From contig JAUCBJ010006049.1 in NCBI GenBank assembly GCA_032718475.1, positions 1 to 57,206 on the forward strand: a stretch of DNA of 57,206 bases, written 5' to 3'. This DNA is from Nemertoderma westbladi. Its lineage: Eukaryota; Xenacoelomorpha; Nemertodermatida; Nemertodermatidae. Below the pieces are notes generated by a model, which searched no databases, was not told the DNA's origin, and saw nothing but the letters and a program-made list of their open reading frames with translations. The stretch's first letter is position 1. Each line of letters starts with the position of its first letter. Made by a program: the position numbers and the translations under genes. Shown piece after piece: positions 1 through 13,029 of this stretch.

Positions 1-3000
1 TCTCTACAGTTTGGTTGAATTTCTTAAATAGCGATTTTGTGATAGAACAGCTCAATTTTAATTTGTCTCTTATAAATGAGCCTCGTGCTGCGCGAAGGCA
101 CCACGAGCGCGTAGGTCTGGGAGCACAGACTCAACTCATTTTGAATAGCGGGTGGGGCCTACACTGCACAGATGGCAAATAATTAATTAAACTTACCAGC
201 TGATTTCAACTCACCTGAATACAATTAAACAAATTATAGAATTTCCTATAGATCCGATTACAACCAGACTAGTCAATATTATACCGAATGATACTCTCAG
301 AGACAAGTCTAACTGGGTGCTGACGTTGTCGGGGTCCTCAGTGGCGTTAACAACAGACACCATAATTGGGTTCTCTTAACCACAACACCAGAGTAGTTGC
401 AAGTGTTGCACAGAATAACTAGGGGTGACGTCACTAAATTCACCTAAATTAATCAAACCGGTTAAGAAATATCAGAAGTGAAATAATGTTGAAAATGAAA
501 TATAAAATTTCTAAACTTTATTTAGACCTACAAACTTTTTATAGTTAAAAGAGAGTATGCTAAAAATTATTACTAATTTGTTATAAGGAAATAAAATATT
601 GCTTTTTATCCCGCTGATCCAGATAGCGTCAGCGACTGAGTTTAATCATACATCAATGGGCCATAAAGGATTTAACGCGGTTTATTTCATTAATACCGTG
701 CGGAAATGTATTCCTAAAAATAGAACTTTGCCTGGACCACTACAATATATATACAGTATATATATAGGCCTATATGTTGCAATTAATAATATTCTTTAAG
801 AGATTAACTACATCAAACGAACGAGTAACTATTGGCAGTTCGGTACGAGGAGTGTGGAGAAAAACGGGACGGAACGCGTCGACTTAAATGCGTTCGAGGT
901 TAACGGCACCTGGTGACGGATTATTCGGAAACCGACGGATGAAACTACGTCGACTCTCGCAACGGTAATAGACGAACCCACCCGGCTCGTGGGTCGATAA
1001 GCGTGCTGCCTTCAGAGTCCGGTCGAGAACTTATATGCAACACTTTATAACCAGCCGGGATATACTTAGCACACTTTATATCCCGACGGCCATCTTTTAT
1101 CCACTTTGCACGTTAATGCTGTGCAGTTTTTTAGTATTTGGTAATATAGGTCATTTTTAGGAATAAAATCTACATTTGATTTGAATTGACATTCCCTTAC
1201 CTTAAAGTCACAGAATACATAACGGTTGTGCTACAATAAATAATACATCGATTAAAGTACCAAAATAATAATTAAACTATGTATTGTATGAAAATATTAT
1301 CCTTCTGCAAGTCAATAGTTATTCGTTCATTTTACGTGAAATTTTTGAAGTATTCTTCTGTATTACGTATTCTTAGTAGAATTTATGTATAAAATTTATG
1401 AATATTATTACTTATTTGATTACGGGCCGCGGTCTGATAAAAAGAAAATAATTATAATAATAAATAAGTGCTGTGACCCGAATGAACCGAGTGAAGGCAG
1501 CGAGAAAGATATAAGGGTTTCAAACGTTTAATTAAAAAACACTCTAAATATAATTGCTGAATATTGATGAAATACATATCCATCCATGCAACAAATTTCA
1601 GATACAACTGTATGGTAAACAATACTTAGCTAGCATAGGTTATCATGAAAAGGGATAAGCGTACAGTTGCTTCTCACAAAACCTCAACGTTCCCCAATCA
1701 ATAAACCTAATGATAGGCTCTTCAATGTCCATGTAATGGGTTAGTTGGCCATTAAGTAAACTGTCACAAGTCTAGCCCTAGTTTATAATTCCGCTCAATT
1801 TCTCCCATTAAGGTTACCTGACAGTTTATGATGGTTTTGGCCGCCCCTCCTGTAACCCGCTAGACCTGTCAACCACCAACTATCATCAGCATGATATTTA
1901 GCCGGTACACTGTGACGCCACCAAGAGGAGTTTAGAGTAACTGGAACTAATTGGCAACCCCCGATCGTACATTCCACACTCAAACAATGGAGAAATAATA
2001 CCCAATCAAGACTTTTATTGTTTCTAAGTTGTTATTATTTTTCAGAATTTTGTCGCATCGCTGCAAATTGAACTTTAATAAGATTTCATCAAATCGCTAA
2101 TAATTTAATATAATATTATGAAAAATTAATTAAGCGTAAGTAATGATTTCTTAGTAAAGATTTCTTAGGCGTTAAGACCAGGAATTACGACGTATTTCCA
2201 GAGAAGTTCCGTCAGAACTATACTCCCCGGCGGAAACTGGCACTCATTTTCCTACTATTTAAGATATAAATCAATCCTTTAGTTCCTTTAAATAATTTAT
2301 ATTGAATGAAAACTTTAGTAGATGATGGTGAGATCAGTTTAACAGGCCGCCCTTTTAATCTTAAATAATTGCCAGATAATTTAAATATAATTTTTCAATA
2401 GTTGGCGCAGCTGATAAAACATATAACACTTTGCATACAATATGAATATGCCAATGGTGTGCTAACCCAAAAGACCACAACATTATTCAGACCCCTAACA
2501 TTATCTGTAAATTCTGTTTAGGATATGACACTTAAAAATCGGTCTAAAAATAAAGTAAATGAACTAAATTAGTGACATTTAATAGAATAATCCATATATT
2601 ATTACGTTAGAGCAACAAAATAACTAACCTATTCAACTATTACAGAACAAAATGAGATATTATATTAATAGTAAATCAGCCTACACATAAACTTCCATTA
2701 CAGATAACAAAATGAAAATAATATTAATATATATTATGACAATCGAGTCATTCAATTGAACAGATACCGGTACCGGTATCGGAAAACTTCTTGCCGGACA
2801 TACTGGGATGATGGGGACAATTTATTATTTCCTGTATTCTAGAACAACACTCGAACAAACAAGAGATACTAAATAATAGTTGGCTAGTTTAGGGCCCCAT
2901 TGACACTACAGTCGTGGCTCTAACTGGTTAGAATTTAAGCCAGCTTGAAGCTAGTAGAACGGGTTTTATGCTGGCTTCAATATGTCTTTAAGCGAGCTCC

Positions 3001-4784
3001 ACAAACAACGCACTAAAGTGTGAATGGGACCTTATATAATAAGTACCGTATTTATGCGACATAAAATTCAAAACCTGGTGGATTTTGCCGGTTTCTAATA
3101 TATTGATTAATATTCTAGAATATCATCGATGATTTACTCGGAATACTTTTTGGCAATTGTAGCAGAAATCAGTTTTAAATTGTGTTCTAGCCAAGGCGTT
3201 CTAGAACTAGAAAGCCTTGGTTCTAGCACATAAACTAAAACTATGCCGCGTATATTTTATAAAAAAAGATAAAAACCACCCGCCAGTAACAAACGGTTTT
3301 TAATTTTTTATCACTTAAACTCAACGTACTAAGGAGGCGCACTAAAACTAGAGATAATAACATTTAAGCCGAATTGACATGGATGGATGTTGCTGACATT
3401 AAATATAGTTCGGTGTCAAACAATAAATATAAACACAACCCATTCGACAGAAAGCAAATACTAATGCGCCTTCACTTATATAACACGATAAATAAGCAAA
3501 ATTATTTGAATAATTTAATTAATTGGAGCCAAAACTCATAAAGCATTACTTTCCGTGGTCATCCTGGCTTAAATTATTATTATAAAAGATAAACTCAGCG
3601 TGTTGGTAGATGAGTTGAACAATGTACAACACGTAACAAACCCAGTTCTAGAATACACATTCATTCATATCCAGCTACTACATAAAAACATTGAGATAAA
3701 CAATAATTCGCAGCAGTAGTGCGGGGGGGGGGGGGATAATAATAATACAAAGACGATATACTTCTAAACATTATCTAGCACAGTGCTGGGCAAAAAAAAA
3801 ATAGGAAAAATCAGACAATCAAAATATTTATTTAAAAAAATTATAATTATTCTGGAATGTTCCCATTATACACAAACAATCGTCTTCTAGAACAATAAGC
3901 TATTTGATGTTCCAGAACTACTCGTTAACAAAAAATAAATGTTCTAGAAAAAATATTCTAGAACGTCTAGTTTCTGAATTACATTCTAAATTCCAAGGGA
4001 AACTGCGTGTTCCGTATTACATACCATAAGTAGAACAAAATAATTATAAATAGTGGTGTTATATTTTTTAGACAGTGGTTTATTATTTGATGTAAATTTT
4101 AATTTTGGTTTGTGTCATTGTGTGTCCCATTTTTAGTGAATAAGAACGTGAACAATAAAATCTAACTACAAATAATGAATTATCCTAAATGATAAATAAT
4201 ATTATGAATGAAAGACATTGATTGTTGCAATACTAACTAACCTACGCCTACCACATAGATTTTGTATTACAATTAATTAGAAGTATCTTAAATTAAATAA
4301 ATTAAACTGCAGAAGTTTCACAATTAATGTTCAATTATTTTACAGAACCTTAAAAAACCGAATAAGATAAAGAAGGATGTGCTCTACACAACAACGGAGC
4401 GTTCAATCAGGAAATATTGAGCGTCAATAAACAAGCTAACGTAAACAATAACAACATATTAGTTAAATGTAAATATACATAGAAAATCCAAAAGACATTC
4501 AACACAAAAAACAAAGCAAACAATTTGTCAACTAAATAAACGATTTCCATATTAAAGTAAGACAAAAATATTAATTTTTGTGTTCAAATAAATTGCGGCA
4601 AAAGGAATAATTTTGTGTTAAAAAGAAATCCTGCGAAAAGGATATTTCTTTGACCAGCACTGGATCTAGATACTTGAAAACATTAAATCGAATTGCGAAT
4701 TACTTTCCGAGTCCTGGGGAGGGAGGGGGGTATAGTGGTATATTGATCGCTACTCAATAGTTCTAGAACGCAGACATTCACTAT
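1..4784. other. Intergenic AT-rich DNA, no gene recognised
   Basis: No reading frame here resembles a known protein; the longest are about 60 codons and have no recognisable motif. A CpG-dense patch at about 820-1110 stands out against the AT-rich surroundings but has stops in the frames I read. A 13-bp G run lies at 3723-3735. Around 3180-3230 and 3890-3970 there are short palindromes built on TTCTAGAA. At 81-115 a short stretch (GTGCTGCGCGAAG) resembles the end of the MITE at 47780-48290. The part just below 4785 should contain the 3' UTR of the clathrin gene; I could not place its polyadenylation site. Confidence 0.6.
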
Positions 4785-7700
4785 CTACATACTAGAGTAA
4801 GGTTGGCCGCCCCCGTAGGCGCCAAGGTGTGCCCCGTAGACCGGGGGCCCCCCGAACCCCGCGCCCCCCATCCCCTGGTACGGCCCCCCGGCCCCCTGGT
4901 ACGGCCCCGAGGTGATCATCAACGGCTGGGCGGACACGTAGGAATCGCCCCCCTTGCCCCCGCCCTCGCTGCCCTCCTCCTGGGCGACCCTGGCCGTCTC
5001 GGCCGCCTCCAGCCGGGTCACCCGACCCACCAGATCCCGCATCGACTGCACCATGTACGGCATCGCGAACTCCATGATATCGTGACGCCACGCTCTCTCG
5101 AGGATAACATCCGGAGACAACAAATCGTAACAATTATACAAACAGGCGGAGAAACACTCGTAATTCCGCTCCTCCAGGAACCACTCGAGTAGATCCTCCG
5201 CGAGCTTTTGATCCTTGGACTCGGAAGCGAACTGCATCGCGTCCTTATAGAGTCGGTCCTTCTTACACAACTCGATCGACTGCTTCCAGCGGTTGTTCGA
5301 CTTGTAGAGGAGCGCCCCGATCCGTCGGAACTCCACCAGATCGTGTTTCTCCAAACGCAACGCCAACTGGATCGTATCGAAGTTATCGAAAGCGTTGATA
5401 GAAGCGCGGAGACCGTCGTAATCTTCCTCCTCGATAAGGAGGTTGTTGAAGGCCTCATTGATGCTCTTATTGTTGTGGTTCTGCACGGAGCGGAGGTAGG
5501 GTTTAACGAGGGGGAGGTGGTTGGTCTTGGAGAAGAAGCCGACGGCCCTGGTGTGGTCCATTCGAGGGCTCAACACTAGGAGAAGATCGTTAATAAGCAT
5601 CGGTTTGTAGTCGAGATAGAACTGAATAGCCTTGTAGTACATCTCGATGTTGGCGACCTTGGTGATAACATCTTTAAAGTGGCTCTCCTTCCAGGCCTCC
5701 GTGGGGTGACTCATCATGGTTAGTATCGCGTTATCGAACTCCTCGTATTTATCGTAGAGGAACACCAACTCCGGCCAGAGATGGGCGGTCTCGGCGGCCC
5801 GGAGAACCTTCGGGATGTTGACGCGACTCCAGAACAACTCTAGGTGCTCCCGCATCTTATCCGGTTTGTACTTGGAGTAGAGGATGGACAGTTCGGTGAA
5901 CATCCCCATGTGGGCGCGCTCCAACCCCAGTGCGGCCTCCAGCAGGGCGATCAACGCGTCGAAGTAACCCCGCGTCTCGTAGAACCCGATCAACTCCTCC
6001 AGCTCGTCCGCGTGCACCACGATGTGCAAGCCGCACATCTGCGCGAGTCGGAATTCCTCGGCGTCGACGCACGCGAAACAGACCTCCTTCCAGGTCCGCG
6101 TCGAGTTGGCCTTCCTGCTCGAGTCGACGGCGGCCTGGAACTCGCCGAGGTAGACGAGGGTGATCGCGAGTCGGGCGAAGTTAGAGATGTTGTTGTAGAG
6201 GAGTTTAGCGGCCTCGAACATGCGAGCGTCGAAGCAACGATCCCCGACCTGCTGGATCTGCGCTTGGTTGGGCGAGGAGATAAACTCCTCGAGCTCGGCC
6301 AACCGGTTGGTTTTAGCGTAAGCGAACACCAACTCGGTCTCAACGTACGGCTCTTTAGTGCGTTTCCGAGCCATCACGAGGAACTTCACGAGATTCTCGA
6401 AGTCGTTAGCCTTATTAGCGGCGTCGATAACCTCCATGTAGCAGGTGGGATCCTCGGCCTTTATGTAGGAGTCGATGGCTTCCTTGACGAGCCCGTCCCG
6501 GAGTTGGGCGCGAGCCAACTGACTCCAGACGGCGGACTCGTTGCACCGCTCGGCGAACTCGTAGGCGCGGTCGAGGTTGCGGATGTTGTCGATGAGGACC
6601 TGGATGGCCGAGGCGTTCACGTCGAACTTCTTAAAGATCGCGAAGGCCTCCTCGAAGAGCTCCGATGTGATGGCGATGTTGGCGATGTCGGGAGCATCGT
6701 AGTTGTCAAGACGGTTGATGTATTCCATAACGCGAGAGCGATCCGCCTTAATCGCCGTTAGAATCAAAAGATTCTGAAGGTTTCGATGGTCGCTGAACAT
6801 CGAGTTCTCTAGAACGATCTTTTCGAGGAGTTCGATAAGTTCGTTGGGAAGATCGGCCGTCATGAAGGCCTTAACGGTGACGCTGATCTCCTCGGGGTCC
6901 TGGGCCTCGGACAGCGCGGTCTGCACGACCTGGTCGATGAGCTGCCGCCGGTAGGGGTTGTCGTCCACCAGCACGGTGGCCCACAGGTCCGTGTCCCGGC
7001 GTCGCACGAGGTACCGCGCCTCCGACTTGAACAACGAGTTGTCGTCGCAGACGCGGATCAACTCGGCGTCGCACTGGCCGCGCTCGTAGGCGACGCACGC
7101 GAGATGCGGGTCGCGTTTCTCGCAGTAGCGCCCGACGACCCGCGAGTCGTAGAATCGATTCTCCCGCAGGAATCTCTCCGGGTTGTTATTCGCGTCGATG
7201 TAGATCTTCGCCAAGGCGTTGTGGGTCGCCTGCTCCTCGGAACCCTCGTGGATCCGCGACTCCAACCACGGGAGCAGCAGTTTCATCCGATTCCGTTTCT
7301 CCACCTCCTCGACCAATTCATCCACGCTGAACTGCCCCCGGACGACCATAATGAGGTTCTTTATCACGTCCTCCTGGCAGTCAACGTCCAGCAGACCGCC
7401 GACAACCACGGGAAGGCGGGAGGGGTTCACTTTCTGCACGTAGATCTCGATGTACTTCTGGAGGTTGTTGCGGTAGAGGTAGAGGACGAGATCGTGGACG
7501 AAGTCGAAGCGATCGCAGACGATAATCAGGGGAAGTTGGTCGGAGAGTTTGGCTTCCTTCAGGAAGGATTTAACCTGTTCGGCGTCATAACAACTCGATT
7601 CCCTACAGATTCTCTCGACCTCTTTAATCTGTCCGGTCTTACAGGCCGCCTGGATGTACTTGAAATGAACCTCGGGGTCCTGGCTGAAGTTCACGATAGA

Positions 7701-9848
7701 ACCGAGGAAATAGAAGAGACCTTCGTAGCTCTTGAAACCTTCGAATAGGTCAATCAGCTGTTTGGTGCCGAGCTGTTCGTGGTATTTCGAGGCGATTTGC
7801 ACGCAGATCTGTAGATTCTGTCGGATGTTCGCTTGTAGCATCGCCTTGATGGACTCGAGGCTGTCCTCGACGCTGAGCGAACCGAAGAAGTTGACGAGCC
7901 ACTCGGGGTTCAGCAGGCTCGTGTGGACCACGGCGCGTTTGATATCGTAGATGTCGGTGTAGTGCTCGAGAGCGCGTTGAAGGAGTCCAACCTTCTCGCA
8001 GAGGGAGGCGATGTGGGGCCGGTCGTATTGCGTGAACATCTGGTTGCCGAGGATCGCGTCGGCGACCTGCGGGGCGGACAGCAGGTTCATCTCGAGCAAC
8101 CGGGTTTGCAACCCCGCCTCCTCGGGTTTGTTCCCTTTAAGGGCGTCCAACAGGAAGCTGGTGCATTGCTGGACGAGGTTGGACTCCATGAACACGTCGA
8201 CCAGCTGGTTGATATCGGCGGCGGGCGGATCCTCGGCGACCAACATCTGGGCGAACTGCAGCGCTTGATCCGGGTTCACCCGGCTGACCCCCCGCAGTAG
8301 GAAGATGTAATCCGGCGTGAAGCCGACCTTCTTGGAGTAGAGGATAATCTTCTGGAACTGTCCGGTTTCCGCGAAGCATTGTATAACCTTCTGCGGGATA
8401 TTAGCCCGGAGATAAACCGACAATGCCAATGTGGAATCCTGCGACTTAACGAGATCCCCTAACTCCTCGCTGCACTCGAGTTTCTCCTCTTTCAACCACT
8501 TCTCCACGAGCTGCTTGCGACCTTGCTGAAGAACCGGCCGACACAACTCCAAACTCTCGTACTTGTTCAGCATCCCCTGGTCCAGCAGGATCCCGAAGTA
8601 CTGCAGCATGGGGGAGGTCTGGCCCGGGACCGCGGGCACCTGCTTGAACCTCCCGATGGTCTGTGGGGTCCGCAGGATCCCCTTGGGAGTGTTAGCCGCC
8701 ACCTTGGCCGCCTCCGCGTAGTTCCCCTGGGTGAACAACGCGTTGAACTTGTGGACGAAGAGCTCGTCTGCTCCCCCGAGGTTGCATCGAGTCGCGAGCT
8801 TCAGTGCGAGGTCGTGATTCTGCAACGTCTGCGTCACATACTGCACCAGGTTGTCCTCGTCCACGGTCACCGAGAGAACCTGCCCCTTCCGGTTCACACC
8901 GATTATCCCGGATGTACTCTCGTGCATCGCCGTCACGAATATTGTATCCCCGGAGATTCGATTCATATAAATACAGACGCCACTCTCCAGATCGTAAACG
9001 TGGATGTAGCCGTACTTGGTGATCATATAGACGACGTGGTACTTGGAGCTGATCTGCATGGCGACAGGGAAGTCGGATTGAGCTTCCGGTGGGAAGAAAA
9101 CGTCTACGGCCTTCTTAGTGAAGGGTTGGTTCCCCTGCGGGGGAGTCCCCACTTCTATAACGTGGAGTTTCCCCCCGGTAGCGGAACGAACCGCGAAACA
9201 GAACAATGTGGATTCCTCCGCGTTCCCTTCAACTTTAAACTGCGAGAAGGCGGCGGCGTGCCCCTCTATCGGTTGGCTAACTTTCCGGTCCACCGAGTAC
9301 AACTGCATCGCCCCGACCACGCGGTTCTGCTGGGCCGATATACCGACGAGTAGCAGCCACTTCTGTTTGGCGTCGGTTCGGTAGTTGATTATCTGACAGC
9401 CGGTTAGACTCGCGTTACGATCGAACACCTTGGACGGGGTCGAGTCTCCATCGATACTCCAATGGTAGATGGTAGTATCGGTAACCATAGCCACCTGTTT
9501 ATCGTCGATCCACTTCCAGAATACAACATCCTCCTGCATCGCGTGGGCCTTCATCTTTGTTTTCATCTCGATGTTGAATATTTGTACAGTTTTCCCGGCT
9601 TTCAACGCGATCACCTTATAACTCGGATTCATTATGGCTGAATCCGCACTTATTGGTCGTCGGATTGGGTTAGAAGCATCGGCCATGTCGACAATAACCA
9701 CCTGGTTGTTGTCGCCGACCTTCTCTCGGACGCATATAAACTTATCCGACTCCATGGTAACTGTGGAGAAGCCGATGTTGGAAGCATTGATCCCGATGTT
9801 CTGTAGATGAACGTGTTCGGTAAACTTAATCGGTAAAATTTGAGCCAT
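4785..9848 (-). CDS. CLTC: Clathrin heavy chain, intronless, full length
   Basis: This 1687-residue protein forms the legs of the clathrin triskelion that coats endocytic and trans-Golgi vesicles. The N-terminal seven-blade propeller (about 1-330) is close to animal orthologues, and the clathrin-box contact residues T87, Q89, K96 and K98 are all present. The helical linker and the seven heavy-chain repeats follow to about 1560, then the trimerisation region. Near the C terminus the motif PLMIT (about 1642-1646) matches the QLMLT/QLMIT site where Hsc70 binds for uncoating; the tail after it is rich in Gly, Tyr and Pro. Animal orthologues are about 1675 residues, so the length is normal. The start is an ATG in good context (CACAATGG). 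The frame is unbroken over 5 kb with no intron, whereas animal clathrin heavy chain genes normally have many. The ORF is clearly richer in GC than its flanks. It may be a functional retrocopy or reflect intron loss in the lineage. Confidence 0.97.
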   Translation of the reverse strand: MAQILPIKFTEHVHLQNIGINASNIGFSTVTMESDKFICVREKVGDNNQVVIVDMADASNPIRRPISADSAIMNPSYKVIALKAGKTVQIFNIEMKTKMKAHAMQEDVVFWKWIDDKQVAMVTDTTIYHWSIDGDSTPSKVFDRNASLTGCQIINYRTDAKQKWLLLVGISAQQNRVVGAMQLYSVDRKVSQPIEGHAAAFSQFKVEGNAEESTLFCFAVRSATGGKLHVIEVGTPPQGNQPFTKKAVDVFFPPEAQSDFPVAMQISSKYHVVYMITKYGYIHVYDLESGVCIYMNRISGDTIFVTAMHESTSGIIGVNRKGQVLSVTVDEDNLVQYVTQTLQNHDLALKLATRCNLGGADELFVHKFNALFTQGNYAEAAKVAANTPKGILRTPQTIGRFKQVPAVPGQTSPMLQYFGILLDQGMLNKYESLELCRPVLQQGRKQLVEKWLKEEKLECSEELGDLVKSQDSTLALSVYLRANIPQKVIQCFAETGQFQKIILYSKKVGFTPDYIFLLRGVSRVNPDQALQFAQMLVAEDPPAADINQLVDVFMESNLVQQCTSFLLDALKGNKPEEAGLQTRLLEMNLLSAPQVADAILGNQMFTQYDRPHIASLCEKVGLLQRALEHYTDIYDIKRAVVHTSLLNPEWLVNFFGSLSVEDSLESIKAMLQANIRQNLQICVQIASKYHEQLGTKQLIDLFEGFKSYEGLFYFLGSIVNFSQDPEVHFKYIQAACKTGQIKEVERICRESSCYDAEQVKSFLKEAKLSDQLPLIIVCDRFDFVHDLVLYLYRNNLQKYIEIYVQKVNPSRLPVVVGGLLDVDCQEDVIKNLIMVVRGQFSVDELVEEVEKRNRMKLLLPWLESRIHEGSEEQATHNALAKIYIDANNNPERFLRENRFYDSRVVGRYCEKRDPHLACVAYERGQCDAELIRVCDDNSLFKSEARYLVRRRDTDLWATVLVDDNPYRRQLIDQVVQTALSEAQDPEEISVTVKAFMTADLPNELIELLEKIVLENSMFSDHRNLQNLLILTAIKADRSRVMEYINRLDNYDAPDIANIAITSELFEEAFAIFKKFDVNASAIQVLIDNIRNLDRAYEFAERCNESAVWSQLARAQLRDGLVKEAIDSYIKAEDPTCYMEVIDAANKANDFENLVKFLVMARKRTKEPYVETELVFAYAKTNRLAELEEFISSPNQAQIQQVGDRCFDARMFEAAKLLYNNISNFARLAITLVYLGEFQAAVDSSRKANSTRTWKEVCFACVDAEEFRLAQMCGLHIVVHADELEELIGFYETRGYFDALIALLEAALGLERAHMGMFTELSILYSKYKPDKMREHLELFWSRVNIPKVLRAAETAHLWPELVFLYDKYEEFDNAILTMMSHPTEAWKESHFKDVITKVANIEMYYKAIQFYLDYKPMLINDLLLVLSPRMDHTRAVGFFSKTNHLPLVKPYLRSVQNHNNKSINEAFNNLLIEEEDYDGLRASINAFDNFDTIQLALRLEKHDLVEFRRIGALLYKSNNRWKQSIELCKKDRLYKDAMQFASESKDQKLAEDLLEWFLEERNYECFSACLYNCYDLLSPDVILERAWRHDIMEFAMPYMVQSMRDLVGRVTRLEAAETARVAQEEGSEGGGKGGDSYVSAQPLMITSGPYQGAGGPYQGMGGAGFGGPPVYGAHLGAYGGGQPYSSM

Positions 9849-9904
9849 TGTGGATTGAGATTAGTAGTTGAGTTGTATGGTTGCAGCTTGCAGGGTTGTA
9901 GATA

Positions 9905-9925
9905 GGTAAGTAGTATATATTTAAA
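9905..9925 (-). promoter_or_regulatory. Possible TATA-like element upstream of clathrin
   Basis: On the minus strand a TTTAAATATATAC stretch lies about 65-75 bp upstream of the clathrin ATG. The spacing would suit a short 5' UTR. The local DNA is AT-rich, so chance is a real alternative. Confidence 0.25.
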
Positions 9926-10312
9926 CACCGTAGATTATATTGATTAATTCGCAGGCCAAGAACTGGTAAAAGGCTCTGTCGGTAACAATGCGTAAAAATT
10001 ATAGGCCTAAAGAAGTATTATTATTATTATATTATACTGTTATATAAGAGTATAATTACTAAATTAAGCAAACAGACTAAACAGTTTATTAAGTCCTGAA
10101 GTCAGTCTGATACAGCTGTACAGTGAAAGGCTGAAAGGTGAATATGAATGTTAACGTTAAGCCTACCCTTACTCCGGCAATTGCAATATGAAAACATAAA
10201 AAAATGATAATATACTTATCGGCAACCTGTGTATTATATAGCAGTATAGGCCTAAGCCTAATAATAATGCTAGACGTATATCTGTATATGGTATAAAGCT
10301 GTAGAGATAGAC
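9926..10312. other. Non-coding stretch upstream of clathrin
   Basis: AT-rich DNA with a run of ATT repeats near 10018-10030 and several AGGCCTA words. No gene or RNA recognised. It may contain more of the clathrin promoter. Confidence 0.5.
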
Positions 10313-10896
10313 CTGAGATTGAGATTATTTATTGAGGACTAGTAACAGACTAATATAGTACGTAGTATAGGAACGGAACAACAACTGGTTAATAAGATAG
10401 GCATGGCAAACTGAAAGTAATTAACACAAGGCACAAAATCTAATCAGTTAAAATCACAAATTGAATTTTAAAAAGTAGAAGTACGTAATAGCCCAGTCTG
10501 TCGGTGTCGGTAACATAGATTAATTAAAATCACGAATCGAATTTAAGAATGTATCTAAATTAAAATCAAATTAAAATCACTGAAAATATTTAATTTATAG
10601 TAAGCCTACCAATTAATTAAAATCACAAATTTAATATAAAAGTTGTAGTAGAATAAAATGTATGTCTCATCTGCTCATATATAATATATATATATATATT
10701 ATATATAGGCCTACCTTGATTATTTCAAATAGTATGTATTAAAATATTGTCGTTTTTTATTGATGGTGTATATGATGTACCGAGAGGAATGCCCCTTGAG
10801 GTAAAGACCTCGTCTCTCAGGGGGTCCTCGTTAAAAAGTATTTAAAAATATAATTGAACTGCCATTTAAATAGTTACAGACAGGTGATGATCTTAA
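10313..10896 (-). mobile_element. 3' end of a non-LTR retrotransposon, copy 1
   Basis: This segment is a direct repeat of 14884-15432. Read on the minus strand both copies start with a block around GAGGACCCCCTGAGAGAC, pass through AT-rich DNA with many GTGATTTTAA words, and end in AATAAATAATCTCAATCTCA, a short repeated tail typical of non-LTR retrotransposon 3' ends. No coding part is left. A TA microsatellite interrupts it near 10680-10705. Confidence 0.6.
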
Positions 10897-11412
10897 TTCT
10901 TAACATTAGTTAAATATATGATAAAAGAAATGATATCATAAGTTAAATTAGTTAAAAATATGATTCATAAAAATGAATAAACAATTTTTCATCAATAAGA
11001 ATGATTAAAAATATGGTTAAAAATATTGGGAGCCAGTTTATTTTAGAGTTGTGTGAATAATCAATGTGCCCTCGATCGCCCAGGAAAGACAGAAGCGAAT
11101 GAACTTCCGCTGAAGCACATCTATCATAATCTTCTTTCGTCAGATAGGCAATAGGCCTACTGTCTGACTGTAGTACCGGTAGTTGTTCCAAAGTACCAAT
11201 TTATTGAACTTGAAGCATAGTCTATAGGCTGATAGGCCTATACCGGTTGCATGCCGGTAACTGGGCAAGGTTGTATGAGCGTATTGCTGTATTGAATAGT
11301 ATTCGCCGTCGCCGTAGTCAGGTAGTCCCGAGTCTAGTACATTCTGACATTAGCATGACGATATAAAAAACGAATCCTATGGCTGCCTTTCACCTTTCAT
11401 TACTACACTTTC
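10897..11412. other. Non-coding stretch, no gene recognised
   Basis: AT-rich DNA leading to the element that starts at 11413. A 79-codon minus-strand frame (10952-11191) has no recognisable motif and I do not call it a gene. The last five bases (11408-11412, CTTTC) are the left target-site duplication of the next element. Confidence 0.5.
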
Positions 11413-11929
11413 CAGTCTAGTCCACTAGCCCAATCGGGAAACACAGGCATTTCCAGATTGGGCAATAAATGTTTCCCGATCGGGAAAAATTAACATAAAC
11501 ATTTCTGCGCATTGACTGGTTAGGATGCGCATTACAGTTGAGGTGTAGGGATAATTACCTGTCCCTAGTGACCAATGGGTTTGATGCTCATTATGTACTT
11601 TTGCTGCTTTAAATTGCAATGTTTAATATAAGTTAATAAATCTAAGTTTCCTGATCAGGAAATTTATTATTGCCAGATCGGGAAACATTTTAATATTTCT
11701 ATAAATGTTTTATTGCCAGATCAGGAATATATTAAGAAGGATTTTCTATAATAATAATCTTAAATCATAAATTAAAAAGATGTGCACCAAAAATAACAAA
11801 ATTAATTCCGCCACCACACAAATATCATCGGGCCTACCACCAAAGCACCGGAAAGATATGTTGGAGCTCAGAGGCAAGGGATCAGTACCGATCAGGAAGG
11901 TCAGACCCCAGACTGGAATTCCTTACACT

Positions 11930-12545
11930 TTGCGCCGGATTAATCCGGCGCACTTTGCAATAAAAGCGCGCCAATGTGGCGCGTGGCGCGCTCGAAAATC
12001 GTAAAACGCGCCGACTTTGGCGCGTGGCGCGCTCGAAAATCGTAAAGCGCGCCGGCTTTCAGCTTTGGCGCGTGGCGCTCCCAAAAATAAAAACCGGCGC
12101 CGATTTGTTAGTTTACAGGTTTAACAATTATGGAAGTGCCTTAAAAATAGCATTAGCTGTTTAAAAATTTCGGCTCGCTTCGCTCGCCTTTCTTTTTCTG
12201 TTGTAGGGTTCAGTGGTTAGGCTACTGTTGTATTGTACAGTTGTATAGGGCCTACAGACTGACAGATATAGGGCAGCAGGGACTGGCTGACTGGTACAGC
12301 AGTCTGGCAGTACTGACTGACATTGACAGATTGGTTACACTCCCTCAAAATTGAATTTGCATTGGCGTCCCCGGCGCTCTTCAAAATTGTTTCAATGTGT
12401 GGCGCGCTTAAAAATTTAGTTGGCGCGGGGTTTCTTCGAAATTGCATCGGCGTGCTTAAAAATTTAGTTGGCGCGGGGTTTTTCTTCGAAATGGTATCGG
12501 CGCGCGGCGCGCATACAAATTGGTCGGCGCGCTATCCGGCGCACT
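11930..12545. repeat. GGCGCG-rich palindromic repeat block
   Basis: Two clusters of GGCGCGC-type words (11935-12095 and 12355-12545) face each other across about 250 bp of ordinary DNA. The outer edges both carry the palindromic core GCGCCGGAT...ATCCGGCGC. Inside, units such as GGCGCGTGGCGCGCTCGAAAATCGTAAA repeat imperfectly. The arrangement resembles the inverted ends of another small foldback element, but I could not read a convincing TSD. Confidence 0.5.
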
Positions 12546-13029
12546 TTTTGGATGGATTCCATACAGGGTCAGACCCCCGCAGACCGGCACCGTCCCCAAA
12601 TCCGAGCGCCCTCCATGGCCGCCTACCACCATGCAGGCACAGGGAGCTCGAGCGCAGAAGCGCGAACTGTAAGCGCCTCCGCACTCCCCCTAACACACAA
12701 GCGAGGCCTCGCTCACGCATCCCCCGCTGCCGGGCCACGAGGGTCTCAGCGAGGTGGCGGATCAGAATATCGGCCTCCTTGCACCACACCCCGTCGGTGG
12801 TTCCGACTAGGGGGGTGAAGGAGATCCGACGATCTTCGCACACCCCGCTGTAGTGGACCATCTTGGAACGAACTCGCTGCTCGAGTACGGAGTCCAGGGA
12901 CTGATTAAGGTATGAGGGGGCGTCGGCGTTAACAATCGCAATGTCGAAAGATGCCACCCTCTGTTCGGCCCAGACTCCCCACGCCAGGAGATCCGCCCTA
13001 ACTCCACCCACCTCGCGGCCCTGTCTGTC
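12540..13029 (-). pseudogene. Non-LTR retrotransposon ORF, C-terminal part (downstream of insertion)
   Basis: This minus-strand reading frame continues the frame at 14331-14645 after an interruption by a 1.3-kb element. It resembles the conserved C-terminal region found after the CCHC finger in some animal non-LTR retrotransposon proteins: an RxDLLxxGxW-like stretch, a DIAIVNADAPSY stretch, an FTPLVGTTDG stretch, and a final RLQFALLRSSSLCLHG segment. The D-rich DIAIVNAD part may be a degenerate restriction-like endonuclease core; that is inference. It ends close to the GGCGCG repeat block. The frame is open, but it has been separated from its N-terminal part, so it cannot work. Confidence 0.65.

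Noticed and set aside
820-1110. CpG-rich patch as a possible exon or RNA gene
   Set aside because: Stops in the frames I read, no splice-supported structure, and no match to a tRNA, 5S or snRNA that I could recognise.
1795-1983. 62-codon minus-strand ORF
   Set aside because: No motif, no homologue recognised and no codon-use signal; length is within chance expectation.
4803-9384. Numerous plus-strand and other-frame ORFs up to 305 codons over the clathrin gene
   Set aside because: They are antisense or shifted readings of the GC-rich clathrin coding sequence with no recognisable protein features.
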